A stretch of 64,000 nucleotides of DNA from positions 434,001 to 498,000 of the forward strand of contig NZ_JAALLT010000002.1 of assembly GCF_011059145.1 (NCBI RefSeq). Direction: 5' to 3'. The position numbers and the translations under genes were made by a program. The notes beneath the pieces were generated by a model. The model saw only the letters and a program-made list of their open reading frames with translations, was not told the origin of the DNA and did not search any database. The DNA is from Halalkalibaculum roseum. Lineage in GTDB: Bacteria > Bacteroidota > Rhodothermia > Balneolales > Balneolaceae. This document shows positions 25,237-33,496 of the stretch, one piece after another (position 1 is the stretch's first letter; every line of letters starts with the position of its first letter).

Positions 25237-26637
25237 TTATTTTCGTGCTAGCGGTTCAGGTACAATATTCTGGTTCATATGGAAGAGATTATCAGGATCG
25301 TACTTCTGTTTCAGTGAGACGAGCCGCTCATAGTTTGCACCGTATGCAGAGGGTACGCGCTCACTTTCATCTTCCGTCATAAAATTCACGTATGCACCGC
25401 CTGACGCAAAGGGTTTAGTAGCATCGAAAAACTTCCTGCACCAGCTGATGCATCTCTTGTCGTCCTCCGGTTTTTCCCACCTTCCGTGCACATTTACGAT
25501 ATACCGTGCGTCGCGTGCTGAATAGGCAGTGGCATTGGCAGGAATATCATTTTGTACACCTGAAATAGATCCCAAGAATATTTCCGTATGTGGCGTAGGA
25601 ATAGTAGCGGCATGCTTATTGACGGTATCAATCAACTCGTTTTCTATACTCCTGAAATTGTGGGATTTCCAATAATTCCTCATGCCGGGAGTTAACAATG
25701 GGTCAAAGGCCTGCTGCCATTGCGTATAGGGCTGCATTCCAATGTGATCTCCAATCGGATTACCAAATCCTTTCAGGAACTCTGTTAAGCTTTCTCCTTT
25801 ATCTGCCGATCCGTTAAAGAATACCGCCAAAACGATAACCATTTTGCCGTGTTGATCTTCCGGGAGGAATGGAAGCGGGGGAGCATGGCGTATAACAATC
25901 CACACGTTGAGCTCCTTTGGTGCCGATTTTGAGAATTCGCGGTACTGCTTCATGATATTTTTAGCCTCTATAAACGGGAATACAATAAGTCCCGCGTAGA
26001 CCTCCGGATTCATATTATGGAGTTGATACTCGAACTCTGTTACCACACCAAAGTTGCCACCGCCACCTCTAATAGCCCAAAAAAGATCACTGTTTTCATT
26101 TTCAGAGACTTTAAGTGTCTTACCTTCAGCGGTCACTATCCTTGCAGATAACAGGTTGTCTATGGTCATACCATACTGCCGAGTCAACCAGCCAAAACCA
26201 CCACCCAGTGTCAGTCCCGCAATTCCCGTTGTTGAGTTTATGCCAGTTGGGGTTGCAAGTCCATGAGCCAGGGTTGCTTTATCAAAATCAGCCAGGGTTG
26301 CTCCCGGTTCCACACGAGCTCGTTTTGATTGTGTATCAACAGTAACCTTTCGCATATTTGAGAAGTCAATGGTAAGACCGTTTTCGGCAAGTGAATTACC
26401 TGCTATATGATGCCCGCCTCCTAAAACCGATAACTCCAGTTGATGCTCGCGGGCAAATCGCACGGCGTGGGGGACATCCCCGGCTTTGGCAACCTGGACA
26501 ATAACGGCAGGTTTTTTATCAATCATGCTGTTCCAAATTGTCCTGGCTTCATCGTAATCTTTATCCTGTGGTGAAATAACTCTTCCGGTTATGGATTTCT
26601 TAAGGCCTTCTACATGGGTTTTTTTGAGAGGTGACAT
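25237..26637 (-). CDS. FAD-linked oxidase of the berberine-bridge-enzyme type
   Basis: The protein, 466 residues from the ATG at 26637, has the p-cresol methylhydroxylase/VAO FAD-binding fold: VSVLGGGHHIAGNSL-like motif (LSVLGGGHHIAGNSL, with the His that usually carries FAD), RARVEPGATLADFD and GGGFGWLTRQYG. The BBE C-terminal segment (ARDARYIVNVHGRW, then YGANYERLVSLKQKYDPDN, close to YYGxNYxRLxxVKxxYDPxNxF) completes the family. It oxidises a small organic substrate and reduces O2; the substrate is not predictable. An upstream extension to 26880 has no coding character and would cover the divergent promoter, so I reject it. No secretion signal is seen. Confidence 0.88.
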   Translation of the reverse strand: MSPLKKTHVEGLKKSITGRVISPQDKDYDEARTIWNSMIDKKPAVIVQVAKAGDVPHAVRFAREHQLELSVLGGGHHIAGNSLAENGLTIDFSNMRKVTVDTQSKRARVEPGATLADFDKATLAHGLATPTGINSTTGIAGLTLGGGFGWLTRQYGMTIDNLLSARIVTAEGKTLKVSENENSDLFWAIRGGGGNFGVVTEFEYQLHNMNPEVYAGLIVFPFIEAKNIMKQYREFSKSAPKELNVWIVIRHAPPLPFLPEDQHGKMVIVLAVFFNGSADKGESLTEFLKGFGNPIGDHIGMQPYTQWQQAFDPLLTPGMRNYWKSHNFRSIENELIDTVNKHAATIPTPHTEIFLGSISGVQNDIPANATAYSARDARYIVNVHGRWEKPEDDKRCISWCRKFFDATKPFASGGAYVNFMTEDESERVPSAYGANYERLVSLKQKYDPDNLFHMNQNIVPEPLARK

Positions 26638-26645
26638 AATATTAT

Positions 26646-26697
26646 CCCGTAAAATTATGGTTGGAAATGGATTGTATATCCATTTTATGAATACGGG
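26646..26697. repeat. nested inverted repeats in the FAD-oxidase/rmuC promoter region
   Basis: AAATGGAT (26665-26672) and ATCCATTT (26678-26685) form an inner perfect repeat; CCCGTA (26646-26651) and TACGGG (26692-26697) an outer one. They lie 9-60 bases before the FAD oxidase start codon. The 316-base divergent region 26638-26953 shows no gene and no other element. Confidence 0.5.
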
Positions 26698-26953
26698 TAA
26701 CAGACGAGCAGATGTACTTAAGCAATGTATTAAAAATTGATATAAAACAATACCTTGGGCATAAAAAAAATGATTGTCATCCTGATTGTTTTTCAGATTT
26801 TGTAAAGGCGTCGTCCTATTTAAAAAGTTCCAGATTGGCTTAAAGAAAAATATTGAAAGATTGGTGACATACCCTGTCACTCTCAGTTTATATATTCTAC
26901 CAAATACTTTCTACCTTCCAACAAATAAAAGCAAAATTCACGCAAACGAATTC

Positions 26954-28333
26954 ATGGAACTGATTTCAATTCTATTCATTATTGTCGGATTAATCCTCGG
27001 TTACCTGGTAGCACATTTTAAATTTAAAAGCAGTCAGGCTTTAAGCAGGGAGGAAGCGGAGGTACTGGAGACGGAACGAGAGGAGGCACTGCGGACTATC
27101 AGCAGGCTTGAGGAGCGTAATGAACGATTGGATGCCGAAGCACAGCAGAATAAAAACGATATGCTCAGAGAGCAGAGTCGTGCAAATGAGGCAGAGAAGG
27201 AGAATGTTCGTCTCAAATCTGTAAACGATAATTTGAGAGAAAAACTGGACGAACAGAAAGAAGAACTTCAAAATCTTCAGAAACGATTTAAGGATGAGTT
27301 TGAAAACCTTGCCAATAAAATACTGGAGGAAAAGAGCAAGAAATTCACCGAACAAAATAAAGAGAAACTCGACCAGCTGTTGAAACCGCTAGGGGAGAAG
27401 ATGGAAGAGTTTAAGAAGAAAGTAGAGGAGACTCATAAAGAGGATATCAGGGGAAGAAGCTCTCTTGAACAGCACCTAAAACACCTGCAGGAGTTAAATC
27501 AACAGATGGCTAAGGAGGCAAAAGATCTAACCAAAGCGTTGAAGGGTGAAGCAAAGACGCAGGGTAGCTGGGGAGAGGTCATACTGCAGAGAATTCTGGA
27601 AAAGTCCGGTCTTAGCAAGGGGAGGGAATACGAAATTCAGGAACATCATACGACGGATGACGGAAGGCGCCTACAGCCCGATGTGGTGGTACATCTGCCG
27701 GATGAGAAGCGGCTTGTTATTGACTCAAAAGTATCACTGACCGCCTATGAACGGTATGTCTCGGCTGATGATGACGCAGAGCGACGGTCGGCTCTCAAGC
27801 AGCACGTCAACTCCCTTCGCAGTCATGTAAAAGGCCTTAGCGGCAAGAATTACCACGATATCTATGGAGGGAACAGTCCCGATTTTGTGCTAATGTTTGT
27901 TCCAATAGAGTCGGCCTTCGGATTGGCTCTTCAATTTGATACCGATCTTTACTATGAGGCTTTTGAGAAGAACATTGTCATAGTAAGTCCTTCAACCTTG
28001 CTGGCTACACTTGCCACGATTGACAGCGTCTGGAAACAGGAATACCAGAATAAAAATGCTATGGAGATAGCCGAGCGGGGAGGAGCTCTCTACGACAAAT
28101 TCGTTCTCTTTGTGGAAAGCATGCAGGATATAGGGCAGCGTATCCGGCAAACCCAGGAGAGCTACGATCAGGCAATGACTCGTCTTTCTACCGGACAGGG
28201 TAATGTGATTCGTCAGGTTGAAATGCTTAAAGAACTGGGAGCCAAAGCGGGTAAAAGCTTGCCCGGCGAGCTTGCCGACCGCAATACCCTTTCAGATGGT
28301 GAAGGTTTGGAAGAAGGGGATGAAGATGAGTAG
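26954..28333 (+). CDS. rmuC: RmuC family DNA recombination protein
   Basis: From ATG 26954 the protein is 459 residues: one N-terminal membrane helix (ELISILFIIVGLILGYLVAH), a long coiled coil rich in Glu/Lys/Gln (about 25-165), then the RmuC nuclease-like domain with QGSWGEVILQRILEKSGL, PDVVVHLPDEKRLVIDSKVSL and LMFVPIESAF. RmuC limits inversion between short inverted repeats in E. coli and its fold resembles restriction-type nucleases. Start choice: the upstream ORF extension to 26786 lacks family similarity and would overlap the divergent promoter. The acidic tail ends 12 bases before a repeat-rich spacer. Confidence 0.92.
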   Translation: MELISILFIIVGLILGYLVAHFKFKSSQALSREEAEVLETEREEALRTISRLEERNERLDAEAQQNKNDMLREQSRANEAEKENVRLKSVNDNLREKLDEQKEELQNLQKRFKDEFENLANKILEEKSKKFTEQNKEKLDQLLKPLGEKMEEFKKKVEETHKEDIRGRSSLEQHLKHLQELNQQMAKEAKDLTKALKGEAKTQGSWGEVILQRILEKSGLSKGREYEIQEHHTTDDGRRLQPDVVVHLPDEKRLVIDSKVSLTAYERYVSADDDAERRSALKQHVNSLRSHVKGLSGKNYHDIYGGNSPDFVLMFVPIESAFGLALQFDTDLYYEAFEKNIVIVSPSTLLATLATIDSVWKQEYQNKNAMEIAERGGALYDKFVLFVESMQDIGQRIRQTQESYDQAMTRLSTGQGNVIRQVEMLKELGAKAGKSLPGELADRNTLSDGEGLEEGDEDE

Positions 28334-28344
28334 TGGTGGTCTTT

Positions 28345-28361
28345 TGGTATAAGGTATAAGG
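28345..28361. repeat. short copy of the GGTATAAGG repeat
   Basis: GGTATAAGGTATAAGGT lies 12 bases after rmuC. The same word occurs at both ends of the element at 58683-58805, so this is a partial copy of a dispersed intergenic repeat. Confidence 0.6.
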
Positions 28362-28445
28362 TTCTGGGTAATAAAGGTTGAGCACGTTAAATTCACATAG
28401 ACAACAAATAAAGTTGAATAATTTTATTAAATAAAAAACCTTGTT

Positions 28446-28515
28446 CCAGCATCCAGCATCCAGCATCCAGCATCCAGCATCCAGCATCCAGCATCCAGCA
28501 TCCAGCATCCAGCAT
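28446..28515. repeat. heptanucleotide tandem repeat, ten copies of CCAGCAT
   Basis: Ten identical 7-base units (CCAGCAT) stand in a row with no interruption, 36 bases before the start of the signal-peptide protein at 28552. Seven is not a multiple of three, so changes in copy number shift any frame that crosses it. It could alter leader spacing by slippage. Confidence 0.95.
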
Positions 28516-28551
28516 GCTTTTATTTCTGTGAATTCATTGACATATTCGACC

Positions 28552-29136
28552 ATGAGACTTTGCAAATACTTGTTAGGCATACTCTTTTTATTTACCTGGT
28601 TTTCCAATTCGGTGATGGCTCAGCCTGAGCTGGGAAGGAGTCGCTATTTAAAAAATGTATCCGAAGCACGAAACCGTGCTTTGACTAACACTTTTCTGCC
28701 TATTGTCACCGGTATCACGGCTGCCAATGTTTTTGAGAACAACACTATACAGACCCTGGGATCTGCTCTGGCTATCTATGGATTGGTGATGGGGCCATCC
28801 GGAGGTAACTTTTATGCAGAAGACTACCTGCGTGGCGGGCTGGGTGTAGCGGCACGGGCGGGCATCGGTTATTTTATGCTGCTGGACGCCACTAGGGAAC
28901 TGATGGGAAAAGAGGTGGCAAAAACAATGACATGGGACAATGAGGATGTTAAGATAACAGACACGAAAATTTTGATAGGAACCGGAGTATTTGTCGGAAC
29001 CATCGTTTACAATATTATCTCATCAAAAGCATCCGTCAATGAGTTTAACCGGTCAAAAGGATACCAGGTTGAGCTGACGGGGGAACAGGTAGGAAAAAAT
29101 ATATACCCGGCCTTAACAGCAAGCGTACAATTCTAG
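28552..29136 (+). CDS. secreted/outer-membrane-associated protein of unknown function
   Basis: The 194-residue product has a signal peptide (MRLCKYLLGILFLFTWFS, cut after VMAQ) and then alternating hydrophobic/Gly-rich segments (LPIVTGITAANVF, ALAIYGLVMGPSGGNF, LGVAARAGIGYFML, ILIGTGVFVGTIVYNII), ending in an aromatic residue (TASVQF), as outer-membrane or periplasm-facing proteins often do. I do not recognise a family. The ATG at 28552 is chosen because it opens the signal peptide; an upstream TTG would read through the repeat. Its stop overlaps the convergent anti-sigma-like gene by 4 bases. Confidence 0.6.
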   Translation: MRLCKYLLGILFLFTWFSNSVMAQPELGRSRYLKNVSEARNRALTNTFLPIVTGITAANVFENNTIQTLGSALAIYGLVMGPSGGNFYAEDYLRGGLGVAARAGIGYFMLLDATRELMGKEVAKTMTWDNEDVKITDTKILIGTGVFVGTIVYNIISSKASVNEFNRSKGYQVELTGEQVGKNIYPALTASVQF

Positions 29137-30077
29137 TCAGAGGCTTCGGTTTCGTAATCGAGCGGATCGACGAGAGAAGCAAGTGTTTCACCATGGTGAT
29201 TTGAAATTGCTGCATACCAGACACCGTTCCAACGCCAGGAAACCACATGCTTGCCATTCACATTTTTAATGTGAAAATCTTTAGGTTTGACACATTTCTT
29301 TACTGCCTCCTGACTCCTATTCAAACTGCCGAACTGATCAAGCTTTTTCATATCAAAGGCAAATATGTAGATATACTGGTCTTCCTCCGGCAGGTAATAT
29401 TCCAGTAAAGGAGCCTGATATCCCGGGACGAATTCATTGATAGCAACTCCTTTAAATTCTGCATTTGAAAGGGAAGGGACGGTCATGGTCATATCGAAGG
29501 TACTAGCCAGCTGCACTTCGGCTTCGGCCAGGTTTTCAGTTTCAATAGTGGGTTTAATTAACTGCCCTTTATGATTATCAAAATGCCTGTATACGTATTC
29601 TTCGATATTATATGCTTGCGAAGGAGACTGGTTATTGTACACTAATCCCCAGAATGCCGCAATGATTAGGAATGATGCCGCAGCTGCATACATCCATTTT
29701 TTATATGTAGAACTGCTATTTGCACCGGGACCGGATGCGTCTCTGGTAACCCCACTCTGTGTATCACCGGGTATGCGTGAAGGCTTATCAACTGCTTCAT
29801 TTTTAGTGGTGTCATTCTGCAGATCCTTCAGTTTGCCTTGCTCCTGTAGCAAAAACTGCTGGACGCGCAGTTTTAGTGAGTCAGGGGCTTTATGACTGGG
29901 GCATCTTTCGGCAACCAGTTTCTTTATTCTTTTGATAGATTCATACTGGTTGCGAACTTCACTATCGTCTTCAATATAATTTAGAAAAGAGGAGCGAGTT
30001 TTTTGATCAACTTCGCCGTCAACAACTGATGTTATCAGCTTTATCGCTCTTTCTTTTGTTAGCCGTTCGTCAGACAT
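29133..30077 (-). CDS. anti-sigma-factor-like transmembrane protein
   Basis: The 314-residue protein has a cytosolic N-terminal helical part (1-75) like the anti-sigma domain of RskA/RseA-type regulators (TSVVDGEVDQKTRSSFLNYI), including a basic stretch KRIKKLVAERCPSH, a disordered polar linker (about 80-130), one membrane helix (WMYAAAASFLIIAAFWGLVY) and an extracytosolic domain of 160 residues ending with SWRWNGVWYAAIS. The zinc-binding HxxxCxxC set of ZAS domains is not present. No sigma factor gene lies next to it, so its partner, if any, is elsewhere. Confident as a membrane-tethered regulator-like protein; less so as an anti-sigma factor. Confidence 0.6.
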   Translation of the reverse strand: MSDERLTKERAIKLITSVVDGEVDQKTRSSFLNYIEDDSEVRNQYESIKRIKKLVAERCPSHKAPDSLKLRVQQFLLQEQGKLKDLQNDTTKNEAVDKPSRIPGDTQSGVTRDASGPGANSSSTYKKWMYAAAASFLIIAAFWGLVYNNQSPSQAYNIEEYVYRHFDNHKGQLIKPTIETENLAEAEVQLASTFDMTMTVPSLSNAEFKGVAINEFVPGYQAPLLEYYLPEEDQYIYIFAFDMKKLDQFGSLNRSQEAVKKCVKPKDFHIKNVNGKHVVSWRWNGVWYAAISNHHGETLASLVDPLDYETEASD

Positions 30078-30177
30078 GTCCGGTATGTGCCATTCGTAGT
30101 TTTTTCGTGGGTATGGTTCTTTCTACGACACCTAACACAAGCCGATAAGCCATTGTTCCAATATTGACAAATAAATT

Positions 30178-31065
30178 TCACTTGCTTTTACCGGCCTCTA
30201 ATAGATAAAAACCGGGCAAAATAGCCAAATTAGAGTTTTTAAGTACATTATTTTCATTATACATCTCATTGTTTTGCAAAATGTGTTTGATCTGGAAATT
30301 ATTTTTCATCAAAATATTCCTGAATTCCTCAATACTTGCGTGCAACTGCAGTTTTTCGCCAACTGCTTTTACGGCATTTTCAAACACGAATGCATGAAAA
30401 GAAGTCAGTTGCTCTAAAGAAAATACGGTACTGATAAATTTCAGATCGCTTCTAAAAAAATGAGTCAGGGCATTTAACGTTTCAGAGCATTTCTGAGGAG
30501 TCAGATAATCAAAGAATCCTTCTGCGATTACTATTGTCCTGGCATCGGGATCAATACTTGGTATCCCGGGCAATAGATCAGAAAGACCGGTTCGGTATAT
30601 ATTTACCGGGTAAGAGTTCAATTTGGAATTGGAATAGGCATGGAGTTCCAGAAAATGCTTCTTTATTTCTATGACAGAGGCTGTATCTAGTTCCAAGCAG
30701 GAGATGCCTTTCCGGGAATATGTAACTCCGATATGATCAAAACCGGCTCCCAGTATGATTATTTGGGAATACCCTTGTGTTATTAACCGGTCAATGCTCG
30801 AAGAAATGTAGAATTTACGCATGAGTATATGCATCAAATCCCCGGGCAGCAGTGACTCTTCCAGAAAAATGCATAGAGAACGGAACCACGCCTGTTTTAA
30901 AAATGAATGATAACGTTTGAGCGGTAAGGGAAGAGCGGCGACAATGCGATCATAGAAGGTGATAACCTCTTCGTCGAATAGCTTCCGGTAAAGTTCAATC
31001 TGAGTCAACCCATAGAACTTTATAGCAACATAAGCGGCTGTTTTACTAAAACGTCCGGAATTCAT
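30178..31065 (-). CDS. class I SAM-dependent methyltransferase of the LCM/TIGR00027 type
   Basis: The 295-residue protein shows the SAM-binding motif in its leucine-carboxyl-methyltransferase form: QIIILGAGFDHIG (about residues 99-111), CLELDTASVIEIKKHFL acidic loop, and VIAEGFFDYL. These enzymes methylate small carboxylates or unknown substrates; bacterial members near cell-wall or metabolite genes are not well understood. It is the last gene of the minus-strand run that includes RluA and the glucan cassette, 25 bases after RluA. Substrate is not inferred. Confidence 0.8.
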   Translation of the reverse strand: MNSGRFSKTAAYVAIKFYGLTQIELYRKLFDEEVITFYDRIVAALPLPLKRYHSFLKQAWFRSLCIFLEESLLPGDLMHILMRKFYISSSIDRLITQGYSQIIILGAGFDHIGVTYSRKGISCLELDTASVIEIKKHFLELHAYSNSKLNSYPVNIYRTGLSDLLPGIPSIDPDARTIVIAEGFFDYLTPQKCSETLNALTHFFRSDLKFISTVFSLEQLTSFHAFVFENAVKAVGEKLQLHASIEEFRNILMKNNFQIKHILQNNEMYNENNVLKNSNLAILPGFYLLEAGKSK

Positions 31066-31090
31066 GGAAATCTAATTTTCGACAGATTAT

Positions 31091-31783
31091 TCAGTTGCTA
31101 AAGCGATTCCAGGGATGTTCCTCAGGTGGCGGTAACTCGAAGTGCATCTCTTTTTGCGTTTTAGGATGTTTAAATATAAGCTCTGAGGCACGTAGTGCTA
31201 TGGTTCTGCCATCCGGTTTGTTTTGTGTTCCATACTTGTAATCTCCCCAAATAGGATAACCTTCCTCGGAGAGCTGAACCCGTATCTGATGCGGACGGCC
31301 TGTCTGGAGGTGAATGGAAAGAAGGCTTAGATGATCAACCTCTAGAAGCTTTGCAAACGATAGTACTGCCTTTTTTGCATTTTTGTTCTTTTCGGAAGCT
31401 GTTTCCACAACATTTTTTTGTTGATCTTTTAGCAGGTAATGAGTCAGGACACCGTTTGCAGGAGGTGAGCCATATACCACTGCCAGGTATGTTTTCTGCA
31501 CCAGTCTATCACTAATTTGCTTTGAGAGCGATCGGGCTGTGGCTGAGTCTTTAGCCAGTACCATTAAGCCGCCTACCGGCCGATCTAATCTCTGTACAAG
31601 CCCCAGATAGCTTCCTCCCGAAGCGGAACTCTGTTTATTCAGGTATTCCTTGCATAACCGCAGTACATCGGCATCTCCGGTATGATCTTCCTGCGACAAC
31701 AGGTTGTGGGGTTTGTCTATTATCAGTAAGTGCCGGTCTTCATAGACAATAGGAATATCAGGATCTGTTTCAGTATGTTCCAT
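31091..31783 (-). CDS. RluA-family RNA pseudouridine synthase
   Basis: The 230-residue protein has the catalytic motif with RLD at residues 66-68 (LVQRLDRPVGGLMVLAKDS), preceded by IVYEDRHLLIIDKP and followed by TGRPHQIRVQL, all standard for RluA/RluC/RluD-type synthases, which isomerise uridine in rRNA or tRNA. The first residue of the motif is Q instead of the common H in HRLD; the catalytic Asp is present. There is no S4 domain, unlike RluC/D. Its ATG overlaps the symporter stop (TGATG), so it is translationally coupled to the transporter, though the functions seem unrelated. Confidence 0.9.
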   Translation of the reverse strand: MEHTETDPDIPIVYEDRHLLIIDKPHNLLSQEDHTGDADVLRLCKEYLNKQSSASGGSYLGLVQRLDRPVGGLMVLAKDSATARSLSKQISDRLVQKTYLAVVYGSPPANGVLTHYLLKDQQKNVVETASEKNKNAKKAVLSFAKLLEVDHLSLLSIHLQTGRPHQIRVQLSEEGYPIWGDYKYGTQNKPDGRTIALRASELIFKHPKTQKEMHFELPPPEEHPWNRFSN

Positions 31784-33255
31784 CAGGCATTTTCGTATCG
31801 ATTCAATATCTGCTCCGATTCTGGCTCTGTAGTCAGGCTTACCCCAACCAACAGAAGTATGTTGACGATCAATCCGTAAATGCCCTCATGTATAGGAAAG
31901 GGACGCCACTCTGGGTAAAATAGAAAAAGCAGGGTGACAGCGATACCACCCATCAGTCCGGAGAGTGCTCCTGCACGGTTGGCACGTTTCCAGTAAAACA
32001 TACAGAAGACCAGCGGGAAAATCTGTGCCACTCCGCCATAGGCACCCAGAAGAAGGTTAACAATCGGGATATCCGAGATGATGGCAAAATAGTAAGCTAT
32101 CAGGCTTATGATTACTACGAACCAACGAATCAAATGTCGTTGTTTCCGGTCTGTTTGAAATCGCTCCGGGAGAAATTTTGATAATCCGTCGCGTACACCG
32201 ATTGAAGCCGCAGAATGAAGAATAGCATCGCCTGACGACATAGAAGCAGCTAATGTACCGGCGCATACCAGTCCGATGATGATAATAGGCAGGTCAAGCT
32301 GTGTCAGCACATAAGGCAATATCGTATCAGCCGGTTCCACACCGGGAAAAGCCAATATCGCAGTGAAGCCTATAATCAGGATGGGGATCATGAAAAGCTG
32401 GAAGGTAGGGTAGAGTACTACCGTAAGTTTCATAGTACGGTCACTGTTTGCTGCAAAGGCTCTCATAAAAAAATGCGGCCAGACCGAAAAGCCAATTGCG
32501 GAAACCAGCACTGCCGAGCTGAACCCCCACCAATCCCATGGTCTTCCATCACCTCCCAATCCGGGAGCAGTCAGCATGGAACTGAAATCACTGGCTGCAA
32601 TTTGGCTGAACATTTCTCCGACACCGCCAAATAGCTTGATAGGCAGATAAAGGCCGATAAACCACGCTATAGCCATCATAAACAGGCCTTGGAAGGTATT
32701 GGTCCAGCCAACTCCCATAACACCGCTAAAATAGACATAGGCGAGTACCACCAGATATGCGATTCCCGCCCCAAGCCATTCGGGAATGGCACCTTCGCTT
32801 ATAGTGGTGAGTACAAAGCCGGCTCCTTTCATCTGCAGGGTGAGATAAGGGATAAAAACAATGATACTCACAAGTGCTAGTATTACGGATAAGGCCCGGC
32901 TGTTAAAACGGTCTTCCAAAATTTCGGCCTGGGTAACGAAACCGAATTTTTCTCCGAGTCGTCTTACCTTTGGCCCGAAGAAATAAAGCGGGATCATACC
33001 TGTAATTCCATAGGCAATGATGTAGAACGCTGCAGCGCCTCTTGAGTAAGCCCACCCTGGACCTCCCAGGAAAGCGAAGGATGAGAATATCGATGCCCCC
33101 ATCACAAAATAGAGGATCAGCAAATTCATGCTCCGATCGCCGGCCACAAATCCTGTTACGCTGTCACTGACTTTCAATCCGGGAATGATACCCATAGCAA
33201 GCGTCAGGGCAAGATAGATCCCACAAACTATTAAAATAATTACCCAGCTTTCCAT
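31783..33255 (-). CDS. sodium:solute symporter family protein
   Basis: The 490-residue protein has about thirteen membrane helices and the SSSF pattern: GDRSMNLLILYFVMGASIFSS near the N-terminus, GGPGWAYSRGAAAFY, and a central ASMSSGDAILHSAAS. Such symporters move sugars, organic acids or amino acids with Na+. Its direct partner is the DUF3311 protein two bases upstream, as is usual for this subgroup, and the two follow GH3 and GH16 genes. A sugar from beta-glucan breakdown is a reasonable substrate guess, not proven; pantothenate- or monocarboxylate-like transport also fits. Confidence 0.88.
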   Translation of the reverse strand: MESWVIILIVCGIYLALTLAMGIIPGLKVSDSVTGFVAGDRSMNLLILYFVMGASIFSSFAFLGGPGWAYSRGAAAFYIIAYGITGMIPLYFFGPKVRRLGEKFGFVTQAEILEDRFNSRALSVILALVSIIVFIPYLTLQMKGAGFVLTTISEGAIPEWLGAGIAYLVVLAYVYFSGVMGVGWTNTFQGLFMMAIAWFIGLYLPIKLFGGVGEMFSQIAASDFSSMLTAPGLGGDGRPWDWWGFSSAVLVSAIGFSVWPHFFMRAFAANSDRTMKLTVVLYPTFQLFMIPILIIGFTAILAFPGVEPADTILPYVLTQLDLPIIIIGLVCAGTLAASMSSGDAILHSAASIGVRDGLSKFLPERFQTDRKQRHLIRWFVVIISLIAYYFAIISDIPIVNLLLGAYGGVAQIFPLVFCMFYWKRANRAGALSGLMGGIAVTLLFLFYPEWRPFPIHEGIYGLIVNILLLVGVSLTTEPESEQILNRYENA

Positions 33256-33257
33256 GC

Positions 33258-33485
33258 TTAGCGGCCTCCGGAGTTCAGCGGGTGCTCACTATCTTTGGGT
33301 TCCGTGAGATAGTACCAGAGGAGTAAAGAAAAAGCCGACAGCAGGACAAAAATCACCCATGCAAAAGAGAGCGGTAAACCCAGGATCAGGGGATAGATAT
33401 CCGAGAAAACAGGGTATACCGGCCAAATCAGGCTCAGCTGTATGATCAACAGTCCTGCCAGGAAAATAATTTTACGTCGGCTCAT
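33258..33485 (-). CDS. DUF3311 small membrane protein, symporter partner
   Basis: The 75-residue protein has two membrane helices (residues about 6-25 and 35-60), with LPLSFAWVIFVLLSAF and a polar tail, which is the DUF3311 layout. Members are almost always encoded just before a sodium:solute symporter and are thought to be an accessory subunit. Here only two bases separate the two genes. It lies 11 bases after the GH3 stop. Confidence 0.85.
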   Translation of the reverse strand: MSRRKIIFLAGLLIIQLSLIWPVYPVFSDIYPLILGLPLSFAWVIFVLLSAFSLLLWYYLTEPKDSEHPLNSGGR

Positions 33486-33496
33486 TCAGGGTTTAA

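Noticed and set aside
26638-26880. Upstream extension of the FAD oxidase
   Set aside because: No coding character, overlaps the rmuC promoter; family start fits ATG 26637.
26786-26953. Upstream extension of rmuC
   Set aside because: It adds 56 residues with no RmuC likeness and overlaps the divergent promoter; the family's membrane helix begins at 26954.
28446-28515. CRISPR array
   Set aside because: Contiguous 7-base units with no spacers; simple tandem repeat.
28227-28607. Minus-strand frame with repeated MLDAGCW units
   Set aside because: Product of the CCAGCAT repeat and the 3' end of rmuC read backwards; no independent support.
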